Part shown: one piece after another, positions 1-5,775 of the stretch
How positions within the stretch are numbered: position 1 is the first letter of the stretch
Layout of the letters: each line of letters begins with the position of its first letter
Assembly: GCA_903868375.1 (NCBI GenBank)
Contig: CAIPVD010000003.1
Location: 1-8,074 of the forward strand
From: an uncultured delta proteobacterium
GTDB taxonomy: Bacteria > UBA10199 > GCA-002796325 > 1-14-0-20-49-13
Direction of reading: 5' to 3'
Length of the DNA: 8,074 nt
The notes under the pieces: generated by a model
The model's input: only the letters and a program-made list of their open reading frames with translations
What the model was told of the DNA's origin: nothing
Database searches by the model: none
Position numbers and translations under genes: made by a program

Positions 1-114
1 CCGGATAAGGTTCCGAAGGTTTTCGGAATGAACATAACCTTCGTTACTACGGCAAAAACAGACAAGGAAGCTAAGGCACTACTCAAATTTATGGGTATGC
101 CGTTCAGGAATTAA
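1..114 (+). CDS. rplE: 50S ribosomal protein L5, C-terminal end (5' truncated by window edge)
   Basis: These are the last 37 codons of ribosomal protein L5, read in the frame that starts at base 1 and ends in TAA at 112-114. The translation ends GMNITFVTTAKTDKEAKALL followed by KFMGMPFRN, which is the very conserved L5 C-terminus. L5 binds 5S rRNA and belongs to the central protuberance of the large subunit. Only the window edge cuts the gene; nothing suggests it is broken. Its final codons carry the AGGA ribosome binding site (106-109) of rpsN, which starts 2 bases after the stop, so the two genes are probably translationally coupled. Confidence 0.95.
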   Translation, partial: PDKVPKVFGMNITFVTTAKTDKEAKALLKFMGMPFRN

Positions 115-116
115 TT

Positions 117-302
117 ATGGCAAAGAAAAGTTTACAGATTAAGGCAAAACGCAAACCGAAGTTCTCTACCAGGGCTTACAATAGGTGCCCATTGTGTGGC
201 AGGCCAAGGGCATTTATCAGAAGGTTCGGTATGTGCCGTTTGTGTTTCAGAAAACTTGCGCTGCAGGGAGAATTGCCGGGCGTTATAAAGGCGAGTTGGT
301 AA
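117..302 (+). CDS. rpsN: 30S ribosomal protein S14, zinc-binding short form
   Basis: A 61-residue S14 of the short zinc-binding (C+) type, compared with about 100 residues for the zinc-free long form of E. coli. Two CxxC pairs, at C24/C27 (RCPLCGRP) and C40/C43 (MCRLCFRK), form the zinc ribbon. The C-terminus LPGVIKASW is the standard ending of the family. S14 sits in the head of the 30S subunit and is assembled late. The ATG lies 7 bases after the AGGA at 106-109 inside the end of rplE. The stop is TAA at 300-302, followed by the unusual 89-base gap before rpsH. Confidence 0.97.
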   Translation: MAKKSLQIKAKRKPKFSTRAYNRCPLCGRPRAFIRRFGMCRLCFRKLALQGELPGVIKASW

Positions 303-306
303 GAAA

Positions 307-380
307 TAGTGTTTAAGTGTTTAAGTGTAGCAGTGCAGAAGTCAGCTCCTACACTTCAACACTTCAACACTCAAACACTA
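307..380 (+). repeat. 8-base-period repeat forming a long imperfect hairpin in the rpsN-rpsH gap
   Basis: From 309 the gap divides into nine consecutive 8-base blocks. GTGTTTAA appears twice (309-316, 317-324), then diverged GTGTAGCA and GTGCAGAA, an unrelated block (341-348), and finally CTACACTT, CAACACTT, CAACACTC and AAACACTA up to 380. The right half is close to the reverse complement of the left half. The left arm 307-330 can pair with the right arm 349-380, with two mismatches and one extra 8-base unit on the right, closing on the 18-base loop 331-348. The outermost 8 bases (TAGTGTTT / AAACACTA) and innermost 8 bases (AAGTGTAG / CTACACTT) are perfect. The stem ends immediately before the rpsH ribosome binding site. 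No T-run follows on either strand, so it is not an intrinsic terminator. A role in controlling translation or mRNA processing is inference. Confidence 0.85.
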
Positions 381-391
381 GGTAAAAAAAT

Positions 392-790
392 ATGAGCATG
401 ACAGATCCAATAGCAGATTTATTAACGAGAATCAGAAATGCCAACAAGGCTCTGCTTCCGCAGGTGAGCATTCCGCACGGTACCTTCAAAGAAGAGATCG
501 TTCGCGTGCTTAAGGAAGAAGGATTTGTTAAAGGGTATAGCGTTGTAGGCGAAGGCATAAGAAAAAGCATTATCGTTGCGATGAAATACAAGTCCGACAA
601 AGAGCGGGCGATAGAAGGAATAAATAAGATCAGCAAGCCGGGCCATCGCATTTACGTCGGCTGCGATGAGATAAAGCCGATCAGAGGTGGTATGGGCGTT
701 GCGATACTTTCGACGCCAAAGGGTGTTATGACGGACGCAGCAGCCAGAAAGCAGAAAGCCGGCGGTGAATGGATCTGCACGATCTGGTAA
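392..790 (+). CDS. rpsH: 30S ribosomal protein S8
   Basis: A full-length S8 of 132 residues, normal for the family. It opens with MSMTDPIADLLTRIRNA and carries the S8 signature LSTPKGVMTDAAAR at about residues 106-119; the end (GGEWICTIW) is typical. S8 binds helix 21 of 16S rRNA and is an early assembly protein of the platform. In E. coli it also represses the spc operon by binding mRNA near rplE. The start at 392 is preferred because AGG at 380-382 lies 9 bases upstream; an in-frame ATG at 398 is possible but lies 15 bases away. The gene is set apart from rpsN by an 89-base repeat-hairpin region and from rplF by 46 bases of octamer repeat, unlike the tight spacing elsewhere. Confidence 0.97.
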   Translation: MSMTDPIADLLTRIRNANKALLPQVSIPHGTFKEEIVRVLKEEGFVKGYSVVGEGIRKSIIVAMKYKSDKERAIEGINKISKPGHRIYVGCDEIKPIRGGMGVAILSTPKGVMTDAAARKQKAGGEWICTIW

Positions 791-800
791 CGAAGTCGCA

Positions 801-836
801 TAGGAACATAGCAACACAGGAACACAGGAACATATT
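801..836 (+). repeat. Tandem octamer array (T/C)AGGAACA upstream of rplF, including its ribosome binding site
   Basis: Four consecutive 8-base units lie at 801-808 (TAGGAACA), 809-816 (TAGCAACA), 817-824 (CAGGAACA) and 825-832 (CAGGAACA), followed by a partial unit TATT that abuts the rplF ATG. The AGGA of the last unit (826-829) is 7 bases from the start codon and is the obvious Shine-Dalgarno site; the other units repeat this motif at 8-base steps upstream. A fifth, strongly degenerate unit may sit at 793-800. A very similar array precedes rplR. The array fills nearly the whole 46-base gap. Confidence 0.9.
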
Positions 837-1388
837 ATGTCAAGAATTGGAAAACAACCGGTAGTAATGCCGGACAAAGTGAAAGCAAGCGTTAAGGACC
901 ACTCGATCACTGTAACTGGACCGCTCGGAACATTGAGCCTTAAGTTTCACGATCAGTTCAAGATCGATATAGCCGGCAACGTTATAACTGTCACGCGCTT
1001 GAACGAAGAACGCCAAACTCGCTCGGAGCACGGGCTTTACAGGGCTCTTATTCAGAACATGGTCACCGGCGTTTCACATGGGTATACAAAAGTGCTCGAT
1101 ATAGTCGGCGTTGGATATAAGGCGGACCTAAAGGGAAAGAATTTGGACTTGGCGTTGGGATTCTCTCATCCTGTCGTCTATCCGATCCCAGACGGTATCA
1201 AAGTAGTCGTAGATAAGGGAGCGCGTGTTACGATCACAGGTTTTGATAAACAGCTTGTCGGCGAGGTCGCTGCGAGCATTAGAAAGATCCGTCCGCCAGA
1301 ACCTTACAAAGGCAAAGGCGTCCGTTATTCAGACGAGATCATCAAGAAGAAGGTCGGTAAGGCAGCAACAGCGGTTGGCGGAAAATAA
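837..1388 (+). CDS. rplF: 50S ribosomal protein L6
   Basis: An L6 of 183 residues with the normal N-terminus MSRIGKQPV, two repeated alpha/beta domains (roughly residues 1-80 and 81-175) and the family signature EPYKGKGVRYSDE at about 155-167. L6 binds 23S rRNA near the sarcin-ricin loop at the base of the L7/L12 stalk, the landing site of GTPase factors. The C-terminal tail after the signature (IIKKKVGKAATAVGGK) is slightly longer than usual, lysine- and alanine-rich, and probably disordered. The ATG follows the last octamer unit, whose AGGA is 7 bases upstream. The stop is TAA at 1386-1388, which itself falls inside a diverged repeat unit of the following array. Confidence 0.97.
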   Translation: MSRIGKQPVVMPDKVKASVKDHSITVTGPLGTLSLKFHDQFKIDIAGNVITVTRLNEERQTRSEHGLYRALIQNMVTGVSHGYTKVLDIVGVGYKADLKGKNLDLALGFSHPVVYPIPDGIKVVVDKGARVTITGFDKQLVGEVAASIRKIRPPEPYKGKGVRYSDEIIKKKVGKAATAVGGK

Positions 1389-1390
1389 CA

Positions 1391-1426
1391 CAGGAACATA
1401 GTAACCTAGGAACACAGGAACATAGT
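1391..1426 (+). repeat. Tandem octamer array (T/C)AGGAACA upstream of rplR, including its ribosome binding site
   Basis: Four 8-base units lie at 1391-1398 (CAGGAACA), 1399-1406 (TAGTAACC), 1407-1414 (TAGGAACA) and 1415-1422 (CAGGAACA), followed by TAGT and the rplR ATG. A diverged unit AAATAACA at 1383-1390 overlaps the rplF stop codon. By eye, this block and the one before rplF differ at 5 positions over the 39 bases that end at the ATG, and both end in the same register, with AGGA 7 bases from the start codon. This suggests they are copies of one element or products of the same repeat expansion. Confidence 0.9.
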
Positions 1427-1786
1427 ATGGCAAAGACAAAAACAGACGGAAGAATTAGAAGAAAGCGCCGCATCCGGAAGGATGTAAATGGCACGATTGA
1501 GCGTCCTCGCTTGAGCGTATTCAAGAGCGATCGACATATTTCAGCGCAGGTGATCGACGACGTGAACCGCACCACTTTGGTCAGCGCGTCTTCGCTCGAT
1601 GCTAACTTCAAGGGTGCCAAAGACATGGCTAAGATGGACGGCGCAAAGAAGGTAGGTGCCTTGCTTGCAGAGCGTGCCATGGCTAAAGGCGTAAAAAAGG
1701 TTGTCTTTGATAGGAACGGTTATGCTTATCATGGGCGCGTCAAGGCCTTTGCCGATGCGGCAAGGGAGAAGGGGTTGCTTTTTTAA
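1427..1786 (+). CDS. rplR: 50S ribosomal protein L18
   Basis: An L18 of 119 residues, the usual bacterial length. The basic N-terminal tail (GRIRRKRRIRKDVNGT) and the stretch ERPRLSVFKSDRHISAQVID are typical, and so is the end VVFDRNGYAYHGRVKAFADA followed by AREKGLLF. L18 binds 5S rRNA together with L5 and helps attach it to the central protuberance. The ATG is placed by the last octamer repeat unit, whose AGGA ends 7 bases upstream. The stop is TAA at 1784-1786; only 8 bases separate it from rpsE, so the repeat-expanded part of the operon ends here. Confidence 0.96.
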   Translation: MAKTKTDGRIRRKRRIRKDVNGTIERPRLSVFKSDRHISAQVIDDVNRTTLVSASSLDANFKGAKDMAKMDGAKKVGALLAERAMAKGVKKVVFDRNGYAYHGRVKAFADAAREKGLLF

Positions 1787-1794
1787 GGTAAATT

Positions 1795-2289
1795 ATGGCT
1801 GATTATTATAACAAACCAAAATCCGAGAACATCGAAAAGATCGTCCACATTTCTCGTGTGGCGAAAGTGGTCAAAGGCGGAAAGCGCTTTAGCTTCTCTG
1901 CCGTCGCAGTAGTTGGCGACGGAAAAGGGCGCGTAGGTTGCGGCCTTGGAAAAGCGAACGAAGTGCCGGACGCGATCAGAAAAGCAACGGAGCAGGCGAA
2001 GAAAGAGATGATCTCCGTGGCACTTATCAACCACACGATCCCTCACGATGTGATCGGCCGTTATGGTGCAGCGCGTGTCGTTCTAAAACCAGCCTCCGCC
2101 GGTACAGGTGTTATCGCCGGAAGCGTTGTCCGCGCGGTTGCCGAAGCGGTTGGCATCTCGAACGTTCTTACAAAGTGTATAGGTACTAATAATCCGCACA
2201 ACGTTGTGAAAGCAGCGCTGGACGGTCTTAATAGGCTACGATCAGTTGAACATTCAAAGTATTTGAGAGGCAGCGATGAACCTAAATGA
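1795..2289 (+). CDS. rpsE: 30S ribosomal protein S5
   Basis: An S5 of 164 residues. The N-terminal double-stranded-RNA-binding domain shows the S5 signature around residues 26-66 (KGGKRFSFSAVAVVGDGKGR, then VGCGLGKANEVPDAIRKA). The C-terminal domain is seen in VVLKPASAGTGVIAG and SVVRAVAEAVGISNVLTKCI. S5 lies on the back of the 30S subunit near the mRNA entry site and affects decoding accuracy and the mRNA helicase activity of the ribosome. The ATG follows AAGG at 1785-1788. The gene ends in TGA at 2287-2289 and overlaps rplO by 14 bases. Its C-terminus is therefore encoded by the rplO start region, and no rpmD intervenes. Confidence 0.97.
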   Translation: MADYYNKPKSENIEKIVHISRVAKVVKGGKRFSFSAVAVVGDGKGRVGCGLGKANEVPDAIRKATEQAKKEMISVALINHTIPHDVIGRYGAARVVLKPASAGTGVIAGSVVRAVAEAVGISNVLTKCIGTNNPHNVVKAALDGLNRLRSVEHSKYLRGSDEPK

Positions 2290-2713
2290 ACTAAAACCAA
2301 ATGTCGGCTCTACGCATAGAGTCAAACGCTTAGGCAGAGGCGATTCGAGCGGCCACGGCGGCACTTCTACAAAGGGTCACAAAGGCCAAAAATCGCGTTC
2401 GGGCGGCTATCATAAGCGCGGATTCGAAGGCGGCCAAATGCCATTGCAGCGCAGAATTCCAAAGCGCGGCTTTACAAACATCTTCAAGCGGGAGTTTGCC
2501 GTAGTTAACGTTGGCCAGCTTAATCTCTTGGACAAAGGCACGACGGTAACGCCGGAACTTCTCATAGAGAAGGGCCTGCTCAAGAAAATGTGCGACGGTG
2601 GCTTGAAGATACTAGGCGGCGGAACGATCGACCGTTCTCTTACAATAACGGGTGCCCGTGTTACGGAAGCGGCGCGCAAGAAGATAGAAGCAGTTGGCGG
2701 AACGATTGCATAA
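2276..2713 (+). CDS. rplO: 50S ribosomal protein L15
   Basis: An L15 of 145 residues, normal length. It opens MNLNELKPNVGSTHRVKRLG and has the glycine-rich rRNA-binding tail and the conserved block SRSGGYHKRGFEGGQMPLQR (about residues 42-61), followed by RIPKRGFTN. The C-terminal globular part ends in VTEAARKKIEAVGGTIA. L15 joins late in large-subunit assembly and contacts several 23S rRNA domains. One oddity is the usual GSGxGKT of the tail reading SSGHGGT, so the common lysine is a glycine. The start has GAGAGG at 2265-2270, 5 bases upstream, inside rpsE. The 14-base overlap with rpsE replaces the spot where rpmD (L30) usually sits. Confidence 0.97.
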   Translation: MNLNELKPNVGSTHRVKRLGRGDSSGHGGTSTKGHKGQKSRSGGYHKRGFEGGQMPLQRRIPKRGFTNIFKREFAVVNVGQLNLLDKGTTVTPELLIEKGLLKKMCDGGLKILGGGTIDRSLTITGARVTEAARKKIEAVGGTIA

Positions 2714-2718
2714 GGGGG
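2712..2718 (+). promoter_or_regulatory. Ribosome binding site of secY overlapping the rplO stop codon
   Basis: AAGGGGG covers the last two bases of the rplO TAA stop and lies 6 bases before the secY ATG at 2725. It supports that start and suggests that ribosomes finishing rplO feed directly into secY. Confidence 0.75.
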
Positions 2719-2724
2719 ATATAG

Positions 2725-4029
2725 ATGCAGGCAGTCGGCAATATTGCTAAGATACCCGAACTCCGAAAAAGAGTTCTTTTTACGCTGCTCATGCTTGCGG
2801 TTTACAGGATCGGTATTTTTGTTCCGACACCAGGCATCAATGCAGATGCTTTGAAGAGGATAATGTCCTCTGGTACGGTCTTTGACATCTTTAATCTATT
2901 TTCGGGCGGCGCTTTGGAGCGCTTCTCGGTGTTTGCGCTAGGAATCATGCCTTACATCAGCGCATCGATCATCTTCCAGTTACTGGCAGTTGCTATTCCT
3001 TCCATTGCAGAGATGCAGAAGGAAGGCGATGCCGGACGCAGGAAGATAACGCAGTACACTCGTTATGGAACGGTTGTCTTGAGCCTCATTCAAGGTTTCG
3101 GTATCAGCTACGGGCTTGAACAGCAGGGCGTCCTTTTGAGTGGCGTCGGTGGTTTGAACTTTTACCTCACGACAATGATAACGCTCGCGGCGGGCACATG
3201 TTTCTTAATGTGGCTCGGCGAGCAGATCTCGGAACGCGGTATCGGAAACGGTATTTCACTTATCATCTTCGCCGGTATCGTAACTCGTATACCTGCAGGT
3301 TTCCGCGATGCATGGAACACAAAGGATCAGTTCGGAGGCCTTTTTGGTTTCCTTATTCTATTGATAGTGATAGCTGGGATCATAGGCTTCATCATCTACT
3401 TTGAAAGAGCTCACAGGCGCATACCGGTTCAGTACGCAAAGCGTATCGTAGGGCGAAAGATGTACGGCGGACAGGAATCGCATTTGCCATTAAAGATCAA
3501 CATGGCAGGCGTTATCCCGCCGATCTTTGCAAGCAGCTTGATACTTTTCCCGGCTACCATCGCGCAGTTCTCTAAGAGCGACATGATGCAGTCGGTTTCA
3601 GCGGCTCTTTCGCGCGGTTGGGCGCACGATTTCTTGTACGCTGCACTCATCATATTCTTCTGCTATTTCTATACGGCGGTGACGTTCAACCCTGTAGACG
3701 TAGCAGACAATATGAGGAAATTCGGTGGATATATACCAGGCATTAGGCCCGGTAAAAGCACATCGGATTATATTGATAGCATCTTGACACGCATTACTTT
3801 GGGCGGCGCTCTTTACATAACTTTCGTCTGCTTGCTCCCAAGTATTTTGAGCACGCAGTTCGGTATCCCGCAGCTGCTTGCTTCCACATTCGGCGGTACA
3901 TCGCTGCTGATCGTGGTCGGCGTTGCAATGGATACGATAGCGCAGATAGAAGCGCATCTCCTCTCTAGGCATTACGAAGGTTTCTTAGGTGCCAAGATGG
4001 GCGGGCGGTTCAAAGGCAGGAAGGGTTAA
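2725..4029 (+). CDS. secY: Preprotein translocase channel subunit SecY
   Basis: SecY of 434 residues, full family length, with ten membrane helices expected. It is the central pore of the SecYEG translocon in the inner membrane and works with SecA and with ribosomes. Visible landmarks are the first helix (about 17-34), the plug and second-helix region GGALERFSVFALGIMPYISA (61-80), WLGEQISERGIGNGISLIIF (163-182), the cytoplasmic C4 loop ERAHRRIPVQYAKR (227-240), and the C5 loop FNPVDVADNMRKFGGYIPGI then RPGKST (321-346), whose arginine in RKFGG matches the SecA-activating region. The C-terminus is DTIAQIEAHLLSRHYEGF plus a basic tail KMGGRFKGRKG. It follows rplO by 11 bases and shares one base with the adk start (TAATG). 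Confidence 0.98.
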   Translation: MQAVGNIAKIPELRKRVLFTLLMLAVYRIGIFVPTPGINADALKRIMSSGTVFDIFNLFSGGALERFSVFALGIMPYISASIIFQLLAVAIPSIAEMQKEGDAGRRKITQYTRYGTVVLSLIQGFGISYGLEQQGVLLSGVGGLNFYLTTMITLAAGTCFLMWLGEQISERGIGNGISLIIFAGIVTRIPAGFRDAWNTKDQFGGLFGFLILLIVIAGIIGFIIYFERAHRRIPVQYAKRIVGRKMYGGQESHLPLKINMAGVIPPIFASSLILFPATIAQFSKSDMMQSVSAALSRGWAHDFLYAALIIFFCYFYTAVTFNPVDVADNMRKFGGYIPGIRPGKSTSDYIDSILTRITLGGALYITFVCLLPSILSTQFGIPQLLASTFGGTSLLIVVGVAMDTIAQIEAHLLSRHYEGFLGAKMGGRFKGRKG

Positions 4030-4673
4030 TGAATATGAGGCTGGTTCTACTAGGTGCGCCAGGTTCGGGTAAGGGAACGCAAGGTGAGAGACTGGCCAAA
4101 AAGTTGAACGTACCGCAGCTATCGACCGGAGACATTTTACGGTCGGCGATAAGAGGCGGCAGCGAACTTGGCAAAAAGGCCGATGCTTTCATGAGCAAAG
4201 GCGAGTTAGTTCCGAATCAGTTGATATTAGATGTTATGGCGGAGCGACTTGCGAAGGACGATTGCAAGAACGGATATATACTAGACGGTTTTCCAAGGAC
4301 GATAGCGCAGGCAGAAGGACTAGATAAAATATTAGAGGCGGCAAATGCAAAGTTAGATGCCGCAATAAATATAGATGTTAAGGAAGAGGAAGTAATTAGA
4401 AGGCTCGGTGGTCGCAGACAGTGTTCGAAATGCAGCGCTGTCTATCATAACGAATTTTCACCTTCAAAGAAGGGAAATATTTGCGATAAGTGCGACGGCG
4501 AACTTTATCAGCGCGGCGACGATACGGATGCAACGATTAGGAACAGGCTAAAAATATATAAGCAGGAAACGGCCCCCTTGATCGATTATTATAAAAGATG
4601 TTTGAAGAACGTCGACGGAGTAGGTACCGGCGACGAGATCTTTAAAAGAATTTGTTCTTTGATAGGTATATGA
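4029..4673 (+). CDS. adk: Adenylate kinase, zinc-type LID domain
   Basis: Adenylate kinase interconverts ATP + AMP and 2 ADP in the cytoplasm. It has the P-loop GAPGSGKGT (residues 9-17), the AMP-binding STGD region (32-35), DGFPRT (86-91) and the LID domain (about 127-165). The LID holds C132-x2-C135 and C152-x2-C155, the four-cysteine zinc site found in Gram-positive and many other adenylate kinases but not in the E. coli enzyme. QRGDDTDATIRNRL follows. The start at 4029 overlaps the secY stop by one base; AGGA at 4018-4021 is 7 bases away. An in-frame ATG at 4035 would give MRLVLLGAPG, the start most homologues show, with AAGGG 9 bases upstream; the two cannot be separated by eye. The TGA stop overlaps the map start by four bases. 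Confidence 0.97.
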   Translation: MNMRLVLLGAPGSGKGTQGERLAKKLNVPQLSTGDILRSAIRGGSELGKKADAFMSKGELVPNQLILDVMAERLAKDDCKNGYILDGFPRTIAQAEGLDKILEAANAKLDAAINIDVKEEEVIRRLGGRRQCSKCSAVYHNEFSPSKKGNICDKCDGELYQRGDDTDATIRNRLKIYKQETAPLIDYYKRCLKNVDGVGTGDEIFKRICSLIGI

Positions 4674-5416
4674 TAATTTTAAAATCGCGCGCAGAGGTCG
4701 AAAAAATGCGGGCGTCGAACCTGATCGTTGCCGAGGTGCTGGAAGCCTTGAACGAGAAGGTAAATATCGGAGCGACTAGCTTGGAACTTGATAGGTTGGC
4801 AGAAGAGCTGATAATCAAGCGGGGCGCGAAGCCAGCGTTCAAGGGGTACAGAGGTTATAAGCATACGCTCTGCACGTCGTTCAACGAAGAAGTTGTGCAT
4901 GGCATTCCATGCAAGCGTGAGATAAAAGACGGCGATATAATCGGCATCGACTGCGGCGTTCTTTATAACGGTTTTTACGGAGATTCTGCCAGGACGTTTG
5001 CAATAGGCAACGTTAGCGATGAAGCGAAGAAGCTAATAAAGGTCACAGAAGAATCGCTTTATATCGGAATAGAAAAAGCGATAGTTGGAAATAGGCTCTT
5101 CGATATTTCGGCGGCCGTGCAAAAGAATGTTGAAGGAAACGGTTTCTCGGTGGTACGCGATTTTGTAGGCCACGGAATTGGAACAAGCCTTCATGAAGAC
5201 CCGCAGATACCGAATTTTGGTGAAGCAGGAACGGGCGTAAAGCTAAGAGCGGGAATGGTGCTGGCGCTTGAACCGATGGTGAACATCGGAACATATAAAG
5301 TGAAGGTGCAAGACGATAAGTGGACGGTAGTAACTGAAGATGGAAAATTATCGGCTCATTTTGAACATACGATAGCTGTTACGGAAAATGGGCCTTATAT
5401 ATTAAGCAAGAAATAG
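4670..5416 (+). CDS. map: Type I methionine aminopeptidase
   Basis: Methionine aminopeptidase removes the initiator methionine from new proteins after deformylation. It has 248 residues and the pita-bread fold. The five metal ligands are visible at D94 (GIDCG), D105 (YGDSART), H168 (VGHGIG), E201 (ALEPMV) and E232 (HFEHT); H77 (VVHGIP) is the usual active-site histidine. The ATG at 4670 overlaps the adk stop (ATGA), the classic termination-reinitiation arrangement. A longer reading from TTG at 4652 would add six residues, but it overlaps adk further, has no clear ribosome binding site, and does not match the family start MII-K-xxEVEKMR, so it is rejected. There is no N-terminal zinc-finger extension. 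The stop is TAG. Confidence 0.96.
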   Translation: MIILKSRAEVEKMRASNLIVAEVLEALNEKVNIGATSLELDRLAEELIIKRGAKPAFKGYRGYKHTLCTSFNEEVVHGIPCKREIKDGDIIGIDCGVLYNGFYGDSARTFAIGNVSDEAKKLIKVTEESLYIGIEKAIVGNRLFDISAAVQKNVEGNGFSVVRDFVGHGIGTSLHEDPQIPNFGEAGTGVKLRAGMVLALEPMVNIGTYKVKVQDDKWTVVTEDGKLSAHFEHTIAVTENGPYILSKK

Positions 5417-5426
5417 GAAAGGGATA

Positions 5427-5645
5427 ATGCCAAAGGATGATGCGATCGTAGTGGAAGGGACGGTTCTAGAAACATTGCCGAACGCGATGTTCAGAGTAGC
5501 GCTTCCCAACGGACACAAGATACTCGCTCACATATCCGGCAAGATGAGGATGCATTTTATCAAGATCCTGCCGGGAGATAAGGTCTCTGTGGAGCTATCG
5601 CCATACGATCTTACAAGAGGCCGGGTAATTTACAGAGCGAAATAA
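5427..5645 (+). CDS. infA: Translation initiation factor IF-1
   Basis: IF-1 of 72 residues, the exact usual length. It is a single OB-fold (S1-like) domain that binds the 30S A site during initiation and works with IF-2 and IF-3. The diagnostic segments are VVEGTVLETLPNAMFRVALP (8-27), NGHKILAHISGKMR and GDKVSVELSPYDLTRGRVIYR. The ATG follows GGAAAGGG at 5416-5423, overlapping the last base of map; AGGA is 8 bases from the start. The gap to map is 10 bases and to rpmJ 12 bases. infA between map and rpmJ is the standard order outside the gammaproteobacteria. Confidence 0.97.
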   Translation: MPKDDAIVVEGTVLETLPNAMFRVALPNGHKILAHISGKMRMHFIKILPGDKVSVELSPYDLTRGRVIYRAK

Positions 5646-5657
5646 AAAAGGTAATTT

Positions 5658-5771
5658 ATGAAAATGAGATCATCGGTAAAAAAGATTTGTGATAAGTGCA
5701 AGATAGTGCGCCGCAAAGGCGTAGTGCGCATTATCTGCTCTAATCCAAAGCATAAGCAGAAACAGGGATAA
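5658..5771 (+). CDS. rpmJ: 50S ribosomal protein L36, zinc-binding form (37 aa)
   Basis: A small gene of 37 codons plus TAA (5769-5771). The product opens MKMRSSVKKICDKCKIVRRK and continues GVVRIICSNPKHKQKQG, a textbook L36. The zinc ligands C11, C14, C27 and H32 are all present, so this is the C+ form. L36 contacts 23S rRNA near L6 and L16 and is a late, small assembly protein. The ATG follows AAGG at 5649-5652, 5-6 bases upstream. AGGG near its own stop codon (5764-5767) serves as ribosome binding site for rpsM, which starts 4 bases after the stop. Confidence 0.97.
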   Translation: MKMRSSVKKICDKCKIVRRKGVVRIICSNPKHKQKQG

Positions 5772-5775
5772 ATAT

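Noticed and set aside
309..380. CRISPR-like array in the rpsN-rpsH gap
   Set aside because: Units are 8 bases with no spacers; this is a simple tandem and inverted repeat, far from CRISPR dimensions.
307..391. rpsN-rpsH hairpin as an intrinsic terminator
   Set aside because: There is no T-run after the stem on either strand (AGGTAAAAAAAT follows on the plus strand), and the genes beyond it belong to the same operon.
422..910. Long open frame on the minus strand across rpsH and its downstream gap (162 codons)
   Set aside because: It lies antisense to rpsH, whose protein is unmistakable, has no recognisable domain, and is extended only because the octamer repeats happen to lack stops in that frame.
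3598..3972. 124-codon minus-strand frame inside secY
   Set aside because: Antisense shadow of SecY with no family features and no ribosome binding site of note.
4652..4669. Six-residue longer map start from TTG at 4652
   Set aside because: It extends further into adk, lacks a Shine-Dalgarno site and does not match the family N-terminus; the ATG at 4670 in ATGA overlap fits better.
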